A stretch of DNA of 64,000 nt, from contig NZ_BFCH01000017.1 of the NCBI RefSeq assembly GCF_003112775.1, positions 186,001 to 250,000 of the forward strand, written 5' to 3'. The DNA comes from Mycobacterium montefiorense (GTDB lineage: Bacteria > Actinomycetota > Actinomycetes > Mycobacteriales > Mycobacteriaceae). Both the position numbers and the translations under genes were made by a program. Numbering within the stretch: position 1 is the first letter of the stretch; every line of letters begins with the position of its first letter. Below the pieces are notes generated by a model. That model saw only the letters and a list, made by a program, of their open reading frames with translations. It was not told the origin of the DNA and did not search any database. Positions 16,674 through 26,102 of this stretch are shown here, in pieces.

Positions 16674-18529
16674 CCCCGGATATCAAGGCGGCCCAAGAGG
16701 CCTGCGGGCCAACCCGGACGCCCGACGACTTAGACATCGACGCGCTGCGTGAGAAATACCGCCACGAGCGCGAAAAGCGGCTGCGCAAAGAAGGTTCCAA
16801 TCAGTACATCGAATTGGAGGACGACTTCGCTGGCTACTACGAAGTCGATCCCCACACGCCGGTGGTCCCACGTGAGCCAATTGTCGACGACATCGACGTC
16901 GCGGTTCTCGGCGGTGGCTTCGGGGGCCTGCTGTCGGCGGCCCACCTGAAGAAGGCGGGCGTCGATGACGTACGGATCATCGAGCTCGGTGGTGACTTCG
17001 GCGGCGTCTGGTACTGGAACCGTTACCCGGGAATCCAATGCGACAACGAATCCTACTGCTATATACCGCTTCTCGAAGAGCTCGATTTCATCCCGTCGAA
17101 GAAGTTCGCCGACGGTGCCGAGATCTATCAGCATTGCCGCAACATCGGAAAGCATTTCGGCCTCTATGATTCGGCGATCTTCTCCACCCAGGTGCGTGAC
17201 CTGCGTTGGGACCAGGAGATGAAGCGCTGGAGGATCAGCACGAACCGCGACGACGATATCCGCGCCCGCTTCGTGGTGCTGGCGTCGGGCCCCTTCCACC
17301 GGCCGAAATTGCCCGGCATCCCCGAGCTCAAAGCGTTTGGCGGACACAGCTTCCATTCGTCGCGGTGGGACTACGACTACACCGGAGGCGATGTCAGTGG
17401 GAGTCTGGACAAACTGGCGGACAAACGCATCGCGGTGGCCGGCACCGGTGCCACGGGCATCCAGATCGTGCCCTTTCTCGCGCGCGCCGCCAAACATCTC
17501 TATGTGTTTCAGCGGACACCGTCGACCGTCGACGAACGCAACAACGCTGCGACCGATCCGGAATGGGTGAAGACGCTGCGGCCGGGTTGGCAACGGGAGC
17601 GTCAGCGCAACTTCCACTCATGGACGTTCGAGGGTATGGCGCTGGGTCAGCCGGATCTGGTGTGCGACTTCTGGACCGAGCTGGGACGCAACACCGCGGC
17701 CCGGGTGCTCGCCCTGGACGACCCCGCGTCGATGACTCCCGAGCAGTTCGTTGCGCTCCGAGAGGAGGAGGACTACAAGATCATGGAGCGGCTGCGGCGC
17801 CGCATCGACTCCCTGATCGAGGACGGGGCGACGGCCGAAGCGCTCAAGCCCTATTACCGCTTCCTATGTAAGCGGCCCTGTTCCAACGACGATTACCTGG
17901 CGAGCTTCAATCGTCCGAATGTCACGCTGGTCGATGTGTCCTCGAGCAAGGGCGTCGAGCGGGCCACCGAAAAGGGTCTGGTGGCCAATGGTGTCGAGTA
18001 CGAGGTGGACTGCATCATCTATGCCAGCGGCTTCGAAATCACCACCGAGTTCAGCCGCCGCTATTCGATCGAGACGATCGAGGGACGCGACGGACTGTCG
18101 CTGTTCGACTACTGGCAAGACGGTTACCAGACGCTGCACGGGATGACCAGCCTTGGATTCCCAAACCAGTTCTATACGGGCTTCACCCAAGTCGGCATCT
18201 CGGCCAACATCGCCGCGAATTATGAACTGCAGGGCGAGCACATTGCCTACGTGATCGCCGAAGCGCTGAAACGGGGAGTCAGCACCGTGGAGCCCAGTCA
18301 AGCGGCACAGGAGCAGTGGTGCGCGACGATCCGGGAGACCGCGATCGACAATTCGGCGTTCGACGCGCAGTGCACGCCCGGCTATTACAACAACGAAGGT
18401 GGTGGCGGCGGACAGGGAATCCGGTCGCACCTGGGCGAACCCTACGGCCCCGGCTTTTACGCATTCGAGGATTTGTTGCGGCTGTGGCGCGATAAGGGTG
18501 ACCTGGAAGGGTTGGTGCTCGGCGGTTGA
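16670..18529 (+). CDS. FAD-dependent Baeyer-Villiger type monooxygenase
   Basis: A 619-aa flavoprotein monooxygenase. The FAD site is LGGGFGG at about 80-86, with GGVWYWNRYPGIQCD (a BVMO hallmark) after it. The fingerprint FGGHSFHSSRWD fits FxGxxxHxxxW[P/D], and the NADPH loop is GTGATGIQI. There is an N-terminal extension of about 70 residues, as in cyclododecanone/phenylacetone-monooxygenase-like and steroid BVMOs. The family inserts oxygen next to a ketone to give an ester or lactone. It is ATGA-coupled to the Rieske gene. With SDRs nearby and a lactonase-like protein in the divergent operon, a cyclic ketone substrate is the inference. Confidence 0.93.
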   Translation: MTPDIKAAQEACGPTRTPDDLDIDALREKYRHEREKRLRKEGSNQYIELEDDFAGYYEVDPHTPVVPREPIVDDIDVAVLGGGFGGLLSAAHLKKAGVDDVRIIELGGDFGGVWYWNRYPGIQCDNESYCYIPLLEELDFIPSKKFADGAEIYQHCRNIGKHFGLYDSAIFSTQVRDLRWDQEMKRWRISTNRDDDIRARFVVLASGPFHRPKLPGIPELKAFGGHSFHSSRWDYDYTGGDVSGSLDKLADKRIAVAGTGATGIQIVPFLARAAKHLYVFQRTPSTVDERNNAATDPEWVKTLRPGWQRERQRNFHSWTFEGMALGQPDLVCDFWTELGRNTAARVLALDDPASMTPEQFVALREEEDYKIMERLRRRIDSLIEDGATAEALKPYYRFLCKRPCSNDDYLASFNRPNVTLVDVSSSKGVERATEKGLVANGVEYEVDCIIYASGFEITTEFSRRYSIETIEGRDGLSLFDYWQDGYQTLHGMTSLGFPNQFYTGFTQVGISANIAANYELQGEHIAYVIAEALKRGVSTVEPSQAAQEQWCATIRETAIDNSAFDAQCTPGYYNNEGGGGGQGIRSHLGEPYGPGFYAFEDLLRLWRDKGDLEGLVLGG

Positions 18530-19476
18530 GCGAAACATGTGCGCCGCAACTGAGATTCGACGGTCGCGTCGCCGTGGTAACCGGCGGCGGCCGAGGACTC
18601 GGCCGCTCCTACGCCCAGCTGCTCGCCTCACGCGGGGCGAAGGTGGTCGTCAATGACGTCGGCGGCAGCCTCGGCGGTGCGGGCGTCGACACAGGTCCGG
18701 CCGAGCAGGTGGTCGCCGAGATCACCGCGGCCGGTGGCGAGGCCGTCGCTTGTAGTGCGTCGGTAGCCACGCGTGGAGGAGGCGAGGCCATCATCGCCAC
18801 GGCGCTCGGGCACTACGGCGGCATCGACGTCCTGGTTCACAACGCGGGCAACGTCCGTCCCGGCTCGCTCAAGGAGATGAGTTACGAGGACTTCGACGCC
18901 GTGCTCGACGTGCATTTGCGTGGCGCGTTCAACGTTGTGCGGCCGGCATTTCCGCTCATGTGCGAGGCGGGCTACGGCCGCATCGTGCTGACCTCGTCGA
19001 TCGGTGGCCTGTATGGAAACCACCACGTGGCCAACTACGCGGCCGCCAAGGCCGGCGTGATCGGATTGTCCAATGTCGCCGCGCTCGAAGGCGCCGCCGA
19101 AGGTGTGCGGTGCAACGTGATTGTGCCGGCCGCGGTGACGCGGATGGCGGAAGGCATCGACACCTCGGCGTATCCGCCGATGGGTTCGGAATTGGTTGCA
19201 CCCGTGGTGGGTTGGCTCGCGCACGAGTCGTGCTCGGTGACCGGTGAACTGTTCATCGCGCTGGCGGGTCGGGTGGCGCGGGCGGTCGTCGCGGAGAGCC
19301 CCGGCGTGTGCCGGGCGTCGTGGACGATCGAGGAGGTCAGCAGCCATCTGGATGCGATCCGCTACGTCGAGGCGCCACTCATCTTTCCCGTCGTCCCGGA
19401 TGGACATAACCAGCACATCGGATACAGCTTCGATCTTGCTCACCGCTCGAACGACCAAGGAGCGCTCAATGGCTAG
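18526..19476 (+). CDS. SDR, (3R)-hydroxyacyl-CoA-dehydrogenase-like (MFE-2 type)
   Basis: A 316-aa SDR resembling the dehydrogenase domain of type 2 peroxisomal multifunctional enzymes: FDGRVAVVTGGGRGLGRSYA, then VVVNDVGGSLGGAG, NAGNVRPGSL, SSIGGLYGN and YAAAKAG. Relatives oxidise (3R)-hydroxyacyl-CoA in beta-oxidation of branched or steroid-derived acids. The only start in frame is TTG at 18526, which overlaps the BVMO stop (TTGA); a TTG start is unusual but the coupling fits. The end overlaps the CoA-transferase gene by 8 bp. The C-terminal extension from about residue 255 is of unclear role. Confidence 0.88.
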   Translation: MSETCAPQLRFDGRVAVVTGGGRGLGRSYAQLLASRGAKVVVNDVGGSLGGAGVDTGPAEQVVAEITAAGGEAVACSASVATRGGGEAIIATALGHYGGIDVLVHNAGNVRPGSLKEMSYEDFDAVLDVHLRGAFNVVRPAFPLMCEAGYGRIVLTSSIGGLYGNHHVANYAAAKAGVIGLSNVAALEGAAEGVRCNVIVPAAVTRMAEGIDTSAYPPMGSELVAPVVGWLAHESCSVTGELFIALAGRVARAVVAESPGVCRASWTIEEVSSHLDAIRYVEAPLIFPVVPDGHNQHIGYSFDLAHRSNDQGALNG

Positions 19477-20683
19477 CCCGACGGGCCCGATGGCCGGTCT
19501 GCGGGTGATCGATCTCACCGCGATGGTGATGGGACCGTACTGCACGCAGATCATGGCTGATATGGGTGCCGACGTGATCAAAGTCGAACCACCCCAAGGA
19601 GATAACACCCGCTATATCTCGGTAGGTCCGGCGCCGGGCATGAGCGGGGTATTCGTCAACGTCAACCGGGGCAAGCGCAGCATCGTGCTGGACCTGCAAA
19701 CCGACGGCGGAACACGCGCCCTACGCGCTCTCGTTGAGACCGCCGACGTGTTCATCCACTCGATGCGCGCCAAAGCAATCGCCAAGCTCGGCTTCGGTTA
19801 CGACGACGTCACCGCGATCAATCCCGCGATTATCTACACCAATTGCTACGGGTACGGACGACGTGGACCCGACCACGACCGCCCCGCCTACGACGACACA
19901 ATCCAGGCGGAGTGCGGCCTGCCGGCGGTGCAACAGCAGTTGACCGGCGAGGCCGATTACGTCGGCACGATCATGGCAGACAAGATAGCTGGTCTGACGG
20001 CGCTGTACGCGACGACGATGGCGTTGTTCCATCGCGAGCGCACCGGGCAAGGGCAAGAAGTCGAGGTCGCCATGTTCGAAACCATGGCCTCGTTCATGCT
20101 CGTCGAACATGCCAACGGTGCTCTGTTCGACCCTCCGCTGGGACCCGCGGTGTATCCCCGCACCGTGGCGCCCAACCGCCGTCCGTACCGCACCAGCGAC
20201 GGCTACATCGCCGCATTGATCTACAACGACAAACACTGGAACGCCTTCATGGAAGCCGTGCAGCCGCCGTGGGCCAGCGACCTGTATTCGACGCTGGAAC
20301 AACGCGCTCGCGAGATCGACACCGTTTACGGGCTGGTGGCTGAGACGATGAAGGAGCGTTCTACCGCGGAGTGGTTAGCGCTGCTGCGCCGGCTCGAGAT
20401 ACCGGCCGCCCCACTGAACACGCCGGGCGCACTCTTCGACGATCCGCATCTCAACGCGGTCGGCATGTTCGAAACAGTGGACACCCCGCACGGACCGGTG
20501 CGCTTCCCGGGCGTACCCACTTGGTTCTCGCAGACACCGGGTCGCGTCGCGGGCCCGGCGCCAGAGCTCGGCGCCCACACCGCACAAGTGCTCGCCGAAA
20601 TCGGCGCGAGCGGCCACAAAATCAGCCGAAATGACCAGCCAGAGCGCGATTTTGCGACTGCTCGCGACGGAAAGGAACTCTGA
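19469..20683 (+). CDS. Family III CoA-transferase (CaiB/BaiF type)
   Basis: A 404-aa member of the formyl-CoA transferase/CaiB family. The N-terminus LRVIDLTAMVMGPYCTQIMADMGADVIKVEPP is highly typical. The catalytic Asp is in IMADKIAGL (about residue 171), and GQGQEVEVAMFETMASFM follows. It moves CoA between acyl groups without ATP and could recycle CoA to an acid of this pathway. AAGGAG lies upstream of ATG at 19469, which overlaps the preceding SDR. Next comes the TPP-dependent enzyme; in other pathways (for example oxalate) a family III transferase and a TPP lyase act together, which makes a CoA-ester lyase pairing possible here. Confidence 0.93.
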   Translation: MASPTGPMAGLRVIDLTAMVMGPYCTQIMADMGADVIKVEPPQGDNTRYISVGPAPGMSGVFVNVNRGKRSIVLDLQTDGGTRALRALVETADVFIHSMRAKAIAKLGFGYDDVTAINPAIIYTNCYGYGRRGPDHDRPAYDDTIQAECGLPAVQQQLTGEADYVGTIMADKIAGLTALYATTMALFHRERTGQGQEVEVAMFETMASFMLVEHANGALFDPPLGPAVYPRTVAPNRRPYRTSDGYIAALIYNDKHWNAFMEAVQPPWASDLYSTLEQRAREIDTVYGLVAETMKERSTAEWLALLRRLEIPAAPLNTPGALFDDPHLNAVGMFETVDTPHGPVRFPGVPTWFSQTPGRVAGPAPELGAHTAQVLAEIGASGHKISRNDQPERDFATARDGKEL

Positions 20684-20685
20684 CC

Positions 20686-22398
20686 ATGGCCGTGCCCGTG
20701 TACCAGCGCATTCTCGACCTGTTCGAGGCCGAGGGGGTGAACACGCTGTTCGGTATCCCGGATCCGAACTTCGTGCACATGTTTGCCGAGGCCGACGCGC
20801 GCGGGTGGTCGGTGGTCGCACCGCATCACGAACTGAGCGCGGGATTCATGGCTGAGGCCGCGTCACGTATGACGGGCAAGCCCGGCCTGTGCATCGGCAC
20901 GCTCGGCCCGGGCATGGCCAACATCGCCGGAGCGATCCAGTGCGCACTCGTGGAGAACTCGCCGGTGATCTTTCTCGGCGGCCAGCGCGCCCGCATCACC
21001 GAGCGCCGGGTCCGGCGCGGACGGATCCAATTCGTCCGCTAGGAGCCGCTTTTCGCGCCGTCCGTCAAGTACAGCGCATCCATCGAGTACGCCGATCAGA
21101 CGGACGAGATCATCCACGAGGCGATTCGCCGGGCCATGTCCGGCACACCCGGCCCGGTTTACATCGAATACCCGTCGCACGTTATCCTCGAAGAAATCGA
21201 CGTTGCAGAACCGTTGCCGCCCAATCGGTATCGCCTCGTCAACCAGGGGGCGGGCGCTCCTGAGATCGCCCAGGCCGCGAAGCTGATTCGCGAAGCGAAG
21301 AGTCCGATTCTGTTGGTGGGCCACGGCGTGCACACGTCGCGCAGCGGTCCTGCGGTCAAGGAGCTCGCCGACTTGATGGCCTGCCCGGTCATCCAGACCT
21401 CCGGTGGAACGTCGTACATCCCAGGCCTGCGGGAGCGGACATTCCCCTACCTGTTCTCCCCGGCCGCCAACGAGGCGGTCGAGGAATCCGACCTGTGCGT
21501 CGCGCTGGGAACCGAACTCGGCGAGCCCATGCACTACGGCCGGACCCAGCATTGGGCAGACAACGATGCGAACCGCAAATGGGTGTACGTCGAGCAGGAC
21601 CCGGCCGCGATCGGCGTCAACCGCCAGTTCGACGTGCCGCTGGTGGGCGATCTGCGCGGCGTCGTGCCGCAGCTCGTCGACGCGCTGCGGGACACCCCGC
21701 GCACGCGAACGGCCAATCTCGAGAAGTTGGTCAACGCAGACGCCGAGGAACTCGCACAGCTCGCCGAGAATGCGCCGTCGGGACGTTCGCCCATTCACCC
21801 GGCGCGATACGTCGTCGAGGCCACTAGGGCGTTCAACGAACTCGAGGACGGCATCATGGTCCGCGACGGTGGCGCGACCGTCATCTTTGGTTGGACCTAC
21901 TCGCAGGCCAAACCGCGCGACGTCATCTGGAATCAGAACTTCGGCCACCTCGGCACCGGTCTGCCTTACGCGGTCGGAGCATCCGTCGCCGAGGGCGGCA
22001 AGCGCCCCGTGATGCTGCTGACCAGCGACTCGGCGTTCCTCTTCCACATTGCGGAGCTGGAAACGGCTGCGCGGCAGAACCTTCCGCTGGTATGCGTGGT
22101 GGGCGTGGACCATCAGTGGGGCCTCGAGGTGGGCGTGTACAAGCGCACCTTTTCCCAGCCGTCGCCGCAGCCCGGCGTGCACTGGAGCAAGGACGTCCGG
22201 ATGGACAAGATCGCGGAGGGCTTCGGCTGCCACGGTGAGTTCGTCGAGAAGGAGGACGAGATCCGCCCGGCGATCGCCCGCGCCTACGCCAGCGGCAAAG
22301 TCGGTGTGGTGCACGTGTGCATCGACCCGAAGGCCAACTCCGAGGAGATGCCCAAGTACGACCGATTCCGCACCTGGTATGCCGAAGGCACCCAGTAA
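20686..22398 (+). pseudogene. Thiamine-pyrophosphate enzyme (acetolactate synthase/2-hydroxyacyl-CoA lyase-like) with one in-frame TAG
   Basis: A 571-codon TPP-enzyme frame broken only by TAG at 21040-21042; both halves are in the same frame. The N-terminal PYR domain has the activating Glu49 in APHHELSAGFM, the middle domain follows, and the C-terminal PP domain has FGHLGTGLPYAVGA and TSDSAFLFHIAELE. The expected GDG and NN cofactor residues are replaced by TSDS and DHQW, so cofactor binding may be altered. The stop sits between GRIQFVR and EPLFAPSVKYSA, most simply CAG-to-TAG. Truncation leaves 118 aa, which cannot be active. It could also be a sequencing error. The upstream and downstream genes are intact, so loss may be recent. 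Confidence 0.88.
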
Positions 22399-22428
22399 GG
22401 CCCACCGAGCAAGAAAAGGATCGATCTG

Positions 22429-23859
22429 ATGCGCGAATACCTGAAGTTCTACATCGACGGACGGTGGGTCGACCCGGTGCGGCCCAACACTTTCGACGTG
22501 GACAACCCGGCAACGGAACAAGTTTCCGGGAAGATCTCGCTGGGGTCGCAGGCCGATGTCGACGCGGCGGTCAAAGCCGCCCGGCGAGCCTTCGCCGGCT
22601 GGTCGCAAAGCACCCGCGAACAGCGCCTCGATCTGTTGCAGGCCATCCTCGCCGAATACCAGAAGCGTGCGGACGATCTGGCCGCCGCGGTCACCGAGGA
22701 AATCGGTGCGCCGCCCTCACTGGCGGCGGGGCCGCAGGTGTTTCTCGGGATCGGACACCTGACCACGGCGATCGACGCCCTGAAGAACTTCGCGTTCTCC
22801 GAACAAAAAGGGGCGACCCTGATTGCCAGGGAGCCGATCGGTGTCTGCGGTTTGATCACGCCCTGGAACTGGCCCATCAACCAAGTCGCGGTCAAGGTCT
22901 ACCCGGCGTTGGCCTCCGGCTGCACCGTCATCCTGAAACCCTCTGAGGTGGCACCGTATTCGCCCTACATCTTCACTGAGATCTTGGCCGCCGCGGGCGT
23001 ACCGGCCGGGGTGTTCAACCTGGTCAACGGCGACGGTGCGGGCGTGGGCGTGGCCCTGGCGAGTCATCCCGACATCGACATGGTGTCGTTCACCGGATCC
23101 ACTCGCGCCGGTATCGAGGTGGCCAAGCTTGCGGCCCCGACGGTGAAACGCGTGACCCAAGAACTCGGCGGCAAGAGTCCCAACATCGTGCTCGACGACA
23201 GTGGTTTCGCCGAGGGTGTCAGCGCCGGCGTGGCCAACATGATGCCGAACTCCGGGCAGAGTTGTAACGCGCCGTCGCGCATGCTGGTCCCGAATTCGCG
23301 GATGGCAGAGGCTATTACCCTCGCGCGTCAGGCAGCCGAGCAAATCGAGGTGGGCCCTAACGGCGATAAGAGGGCGATCGGGCCAGTGGCTTCGACGGCG
23401 CAGTTCGACAAGGTCCAGCGCCTGATCCAGCAGGGCATCGACGAGGGCGCGACCGTGGTGGCCGGAGGCCCGGGCCGGCCCGCCGGGCTAGACAAGGGTT
23501 ATTACGTCAAGCCGACCGTCTTCGCGCATGTCACAAATGAGATGACGATCGCGCGCGAGGAGATTTTCGGACCGGTGCTGTGCATCCTCGGCTACGACGA
23601 CATCGACCACGCTGTCAATATCGCCAATGACACCGAGTACGGTCTTGCCGGCTTTGTTTCGGGAGCCGACCTCGACAAAGCTCGTGAGGTCGCGCGCAAG
23701 ATCCGCGCAGGATGGGTGACGATCAATCATGCGTTCGACATGAACGCGCCATTCGGCGGCTACAAGCGCAGCGGCAACGGTCGCGAGTGGAGCGAGTTCG
23801 GCTTCCACGAATATCTGGAAGTCAAAAGTACCCTGGGTTACGCGCCCGACGAAGGCTAA
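22429..23859 (+). CDS. NAD(P)-dependent aldehyde dehydrogenase
   Basis: A 476-aa aldehyde dehydrogenase with the cofactor segment CGLITPWNWPINQ, SFTGSTRAGIEV, the general-base Glu in VTQELGGKSPNIV, the catalytic Cys in NSGQSCNAPSRM, and the closing EEIFGPVLCIL. It oxidises an aldehyde to the acid and acts in the cytosol. It begins 30 bp after the TPP-enzyme gene and is the last gene of the plus operon. A hairpin at 23888-23902 follows. With the alcohol dehydrogenase at the end of the divergent operon it would complete an alcohol-aldehyde-acid sequence, feeding the CoA ligases. Confidence 0.93.
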   Translation: MREYLKFYIDGRWVDPVRPNTFDVDNPATEQVSGKISLGSQADVDAAVKAARRAFAGWSQSTREQRLDLLQAILAEYQKRADDLAAAVTEEIGAPPSLAAGPQVFLGIGHLTTAIDALKNFAFSEQKGATLIAREPIGVCGLITPWNWPINQVAVKVYPALASGCTVILKPSEVAPYSPYIFTEILAAAGVPAGVFNLVNGDGAGVGVALASHPDIDMVSFTGSTRAGIEVAKLAAPTVKRVTQELGGKSPNIVLDDSGFAEGVSAGVANMMPNSGQSCNAPSRMLVPNSRMAEAITLARQAAEQIEVGPNGDKRAIGPVASTAQFDKVQRLIQQGIDEGATVVAGGPGRPAGLDKGYYVKPTVFAHVTNEMTIAREEIFGPVLCILGYDDIDHAVNIANDTEYGLAGFVSGADLDKAREVARKIRAGWVTINHAFDMNAPFGGYKRSGNGREWSEFGFHEYLEVKSTLGYAPDEG

Positions 23860-23887
23860 AACTCTAGGCCGAAATCCGAACGCACCA

Positions 23888-23902
23888 CAGCGGAAACCGC
23901 TG
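23888..23902 (+). terminator. Hairpin after the aldehyde dehydrogenase gene
   Basis: CAGCGG-AAA-CCGCTG is a perfect 6-bp stem with a 3-nt loop, 28 bp after the stop codon and flanked by further partial complementarity. There is no T-run, which is common for mycobacterial hairpins near operon ends. It may be a terminator or an mRNA-stabilising element. Confidence 0.45.
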
Positions 23903-24094
23903 CGTGTCCTCCACCTGATCCTGCGGCGCCGCCCCTAAGCTTGCTGAGATCAAGAGGAGGGGCGACGACGTATCGGCAGCAACTATCGCGCTGGGCGCTG
24001 CGGTGGTCAGGGCGCGCGAAAAGCGAGAGCTGAGCCGGGCGGGGAGCATCCCGCACCGGCGCGTTCTGATCGGCCTACCCGGTGGGTAGCGCCC

Positions 24095-26098
24095 GTGCGT
24101 CGGGCCGGCCGGCTGGCGATCTGGGATAAACCCGAGCGTGCCAGCGGCATACCCGCGCTGGATGGGCTTCGCGCGATCGCCGTTGCGCTGGTGCTCGCCG
24201 ACCACGGCGGCATTCCCGGCATGAGCGGTGGCTTCCTCGGCGTCGACGTCTTCTTCGTGCTCAGCGGATTCCTGATCACCTCGCTATTGCTGGACGAGCT
24301 TGGGCGCACCGGACGTATCGACCTGACCGGATTCTGGATTCGCCGGGCCCGCCGGCTGTTGCCGGCGTTGGTGTTGATGGTGCTCGCCGTGGGCGCGGCC
24401 CGCGAACTTCTACCGGCCCAGGCGCTCAACGGATTGCGCGATGACGCGATCGCGGCGTTTTTGTGGGTGGCTAACTGGCGCTTCGTCGCGCAGAAGACTG
24501 ACTACTTCACCCGGGGGGCGCCGCCGTCGCCGCTGCAGCACGCCTGGTCGCTCGGCGTCGAGGAGCAGTACTACTTCGTCTGGCCGGTCCTGCTGATCGT
24601 GGTCACTCTGCTGCTTGCGGCACGAGCCAAGCGCTACTTCATGCGGGCCAGCGTGGGCGGGGTGCGGTTCGCCATCTTCGTGATCGCCACGCTGGGGGCG
24701 CTGGCGTCGGCGGCGGCCACCATCGTCTTCGTCTCCGACACCACGCGTGACCGCATCTACTTCGGCACCGATACCCGCGCGCAGGCTTTGCTGGTCGGAT
24801 CGGCGGCAGCGGCTCTGCTGGTTCGGGATTGGCCGTCGCTGAACCGCGGCTGGTGCATGATCCGCACTCGGTGGGGGCGGCGGGTCGCCCGCGTGCTGCC
24901 GGTCGTGGGTGTGGCGGGGCTGGCGGCGGCGGCGCACTTCGGGACGGGCAATGTCGGCGACTTTCGCCACGGCTTGCTGATCGGTGTCGCGATTGCTGCC
25001 GTCTTCGTGGTCGCCCCGGTGGCGCTGGAGCAGCGTGGGCTGATCGCCCGCATTCTGGCCGTACCCCCGCTGGTGTGGCTGGGCACGATTTCCTATGGCA
25101 TCTATCTGTGGCACTGGCCGATCTTTCTGGCGCTCAACGGCGAACGCACCGGATGGTCCGGATTGCCGCTGTTCGCCGCCCGGTGCGGGCTCACGCTCGC
25201 GGTGGCCGGCGCGTCGTACTGGCTGATCGAACAACCCGTCCGCCGCTGGCGGCCGGCCCGGGTCGCGTTGTTGCCGCTGGCCGCCGCCACCGTGGCCAGC
25301 GCCGCCGCGATTACGATGCTGGTGATTCCGGTCGGCACCGGAACCGGTCTACGTGAGAACGGCCTGCCCCCCGGCGTTTCGTCGGTCGCGGCGGTGTCCT
25401 CGGTGCCGCCGGGCGGCGCTCGCCCGGTCGGCCCGCGAAACCCCAACCGGCCGTTCACCGTTTCGGTATTCGGTGATTCGATCGGCTGGACCTGGATGCA
25501 CTATCTTCCGCCGACGCCCGGATTCGCGTTCCTCGACCACACTGTCATCGGATGCAGCCTGGTGCGCGGTACACCGTATCGCTACATCGGCCAAACCCTG
25601 GATCAGCGGGCGGAATGCGACACGTGGCCGGGCCGATGGGCAACGCAGGTCAGCCAGGATCAGCCGGATGTCGCACTGCTGATCATCGGCCGGTGGGAAA
25701 CGGTGGACCGCGTCAACGAAGGGCAGTGGACCCACATCGGTGATCCGACCTTCGACGCCTATCTCAACGGCGAGTTAGAGCGAGCACTGAACATCGTGAG
25801 CGCGAGCGGAGTTCGAGTGGTGGTCGCCACGGTGCCCTACAGCCGGGGCGGCGAGAAACCGGATGGCCGGTTATACCCAGAGGACCAACCGGACCGGGTC
25901 AACCAATGGAACACCATGCTGCGCAAGACCGTTGCGCAGCATCCGAATGTTTCGATCTTGGATCTGAACAAAAAGCTTTGCCCCGATGGTGTTTACAGCG
26001 CCAAGGTCGACGGCATCAAGGTACGCAGCGACGGCGTCCATCTCACCCCGGAAGGGGTCAAGTGGCTGACGCCCTGGCTGGAAGAGTCACTGCGCTAG
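24095..26098 (+). CDS. Integral membrane acyltransferase with C-terminal SGNH domain (OafA/Rv0111 type)
   Basis: A 667-aa two-domain protein. The N-terminal half is a family-3 acyltransferase with about ten membrane helices: IPALDGLRAIAVALVLADHGG, GGFLGVDVFFVLSGFLI, then SLGVEEQYYFVWP and GTISYGIYLWHWP. The C-terminal extracellular SGNH-like domain has VFGDSIGWTW at about residue 458 and DGVHLTPEG near 650. The architecture moves acyl groups across the membrane onto sugars or peptidoglycan. The first GTG in frame (24095) is used; the start is uncertain. Its family and the downstream ldtA-oxyS block suggest the M. tuberculosis Rv0111 counterpart. It converges with the methyltransferase gene 4 bp away. 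Confidence 0.87.
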   Translation: MRRAGRLAIWDKPERASGIPALDGLRAIAVALVLADHGGIPGMSGGFLGVDVFFVLSGFLITSLLLDELGRTGRIDLTGFWIRRARRLLPALVLMVLAVGAARELLPAQALNGLRDDAIAAFLWVANWRFVAQKTDYFTRGAPPSPLQHAWSLGVEEQYYFVWPVLLIVVTLLLAARAKRYFMRASVGGVRFAIFVIATLGALASAAATIVFVSDTTRDRIYFGTDTRAQALLVGSAAAALLVRDWPSLNRGWCMIRTRWGRRVARVLPVVGVAGLAAAAHFGTGNVGDFRHGLLIGVAIAAVFVVAPVALEQRGLIARILAVPPLVWLGTISYGIYLWHWPIFLALNGERTGWSGLPLFAARCGLTLAVAGASYWLIEQPVRRWRPARVALLPLAAATVASAAAITMLVIPVGTGTGLRENGLPPGVSSVAAVSSVPPGGARPVGPRNPNRPFTVSVFGDSIGWTWMHYLPPTPGFAFLDHTVIGCSLVRGTPYRYIGQTLDQRAECDTWPGRWATQVSQDQPDVALLIIGRWETVDRVNEGQWTHIGDPTFDAYLNGELERALNIVSASGVRVVVATVPYSRGGEKPDGRLYPEDQPDRVNQWNTMLRKTVAQHPNVSILDLNKKLCPDGVYSAKVDGIKVRSDGVHLTPEGVKWLTPWLEESLR

Positions 26099-26102
26099 AC
26101 GC

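Noticed and set aside
20863..22608. A 581-codon open frame on the minus strand
   Set aside because: It lies antisense to the TPP enzyme and aldehyde dehydrogenase genes, has no family features, and follows from the strong third-position GC bias.
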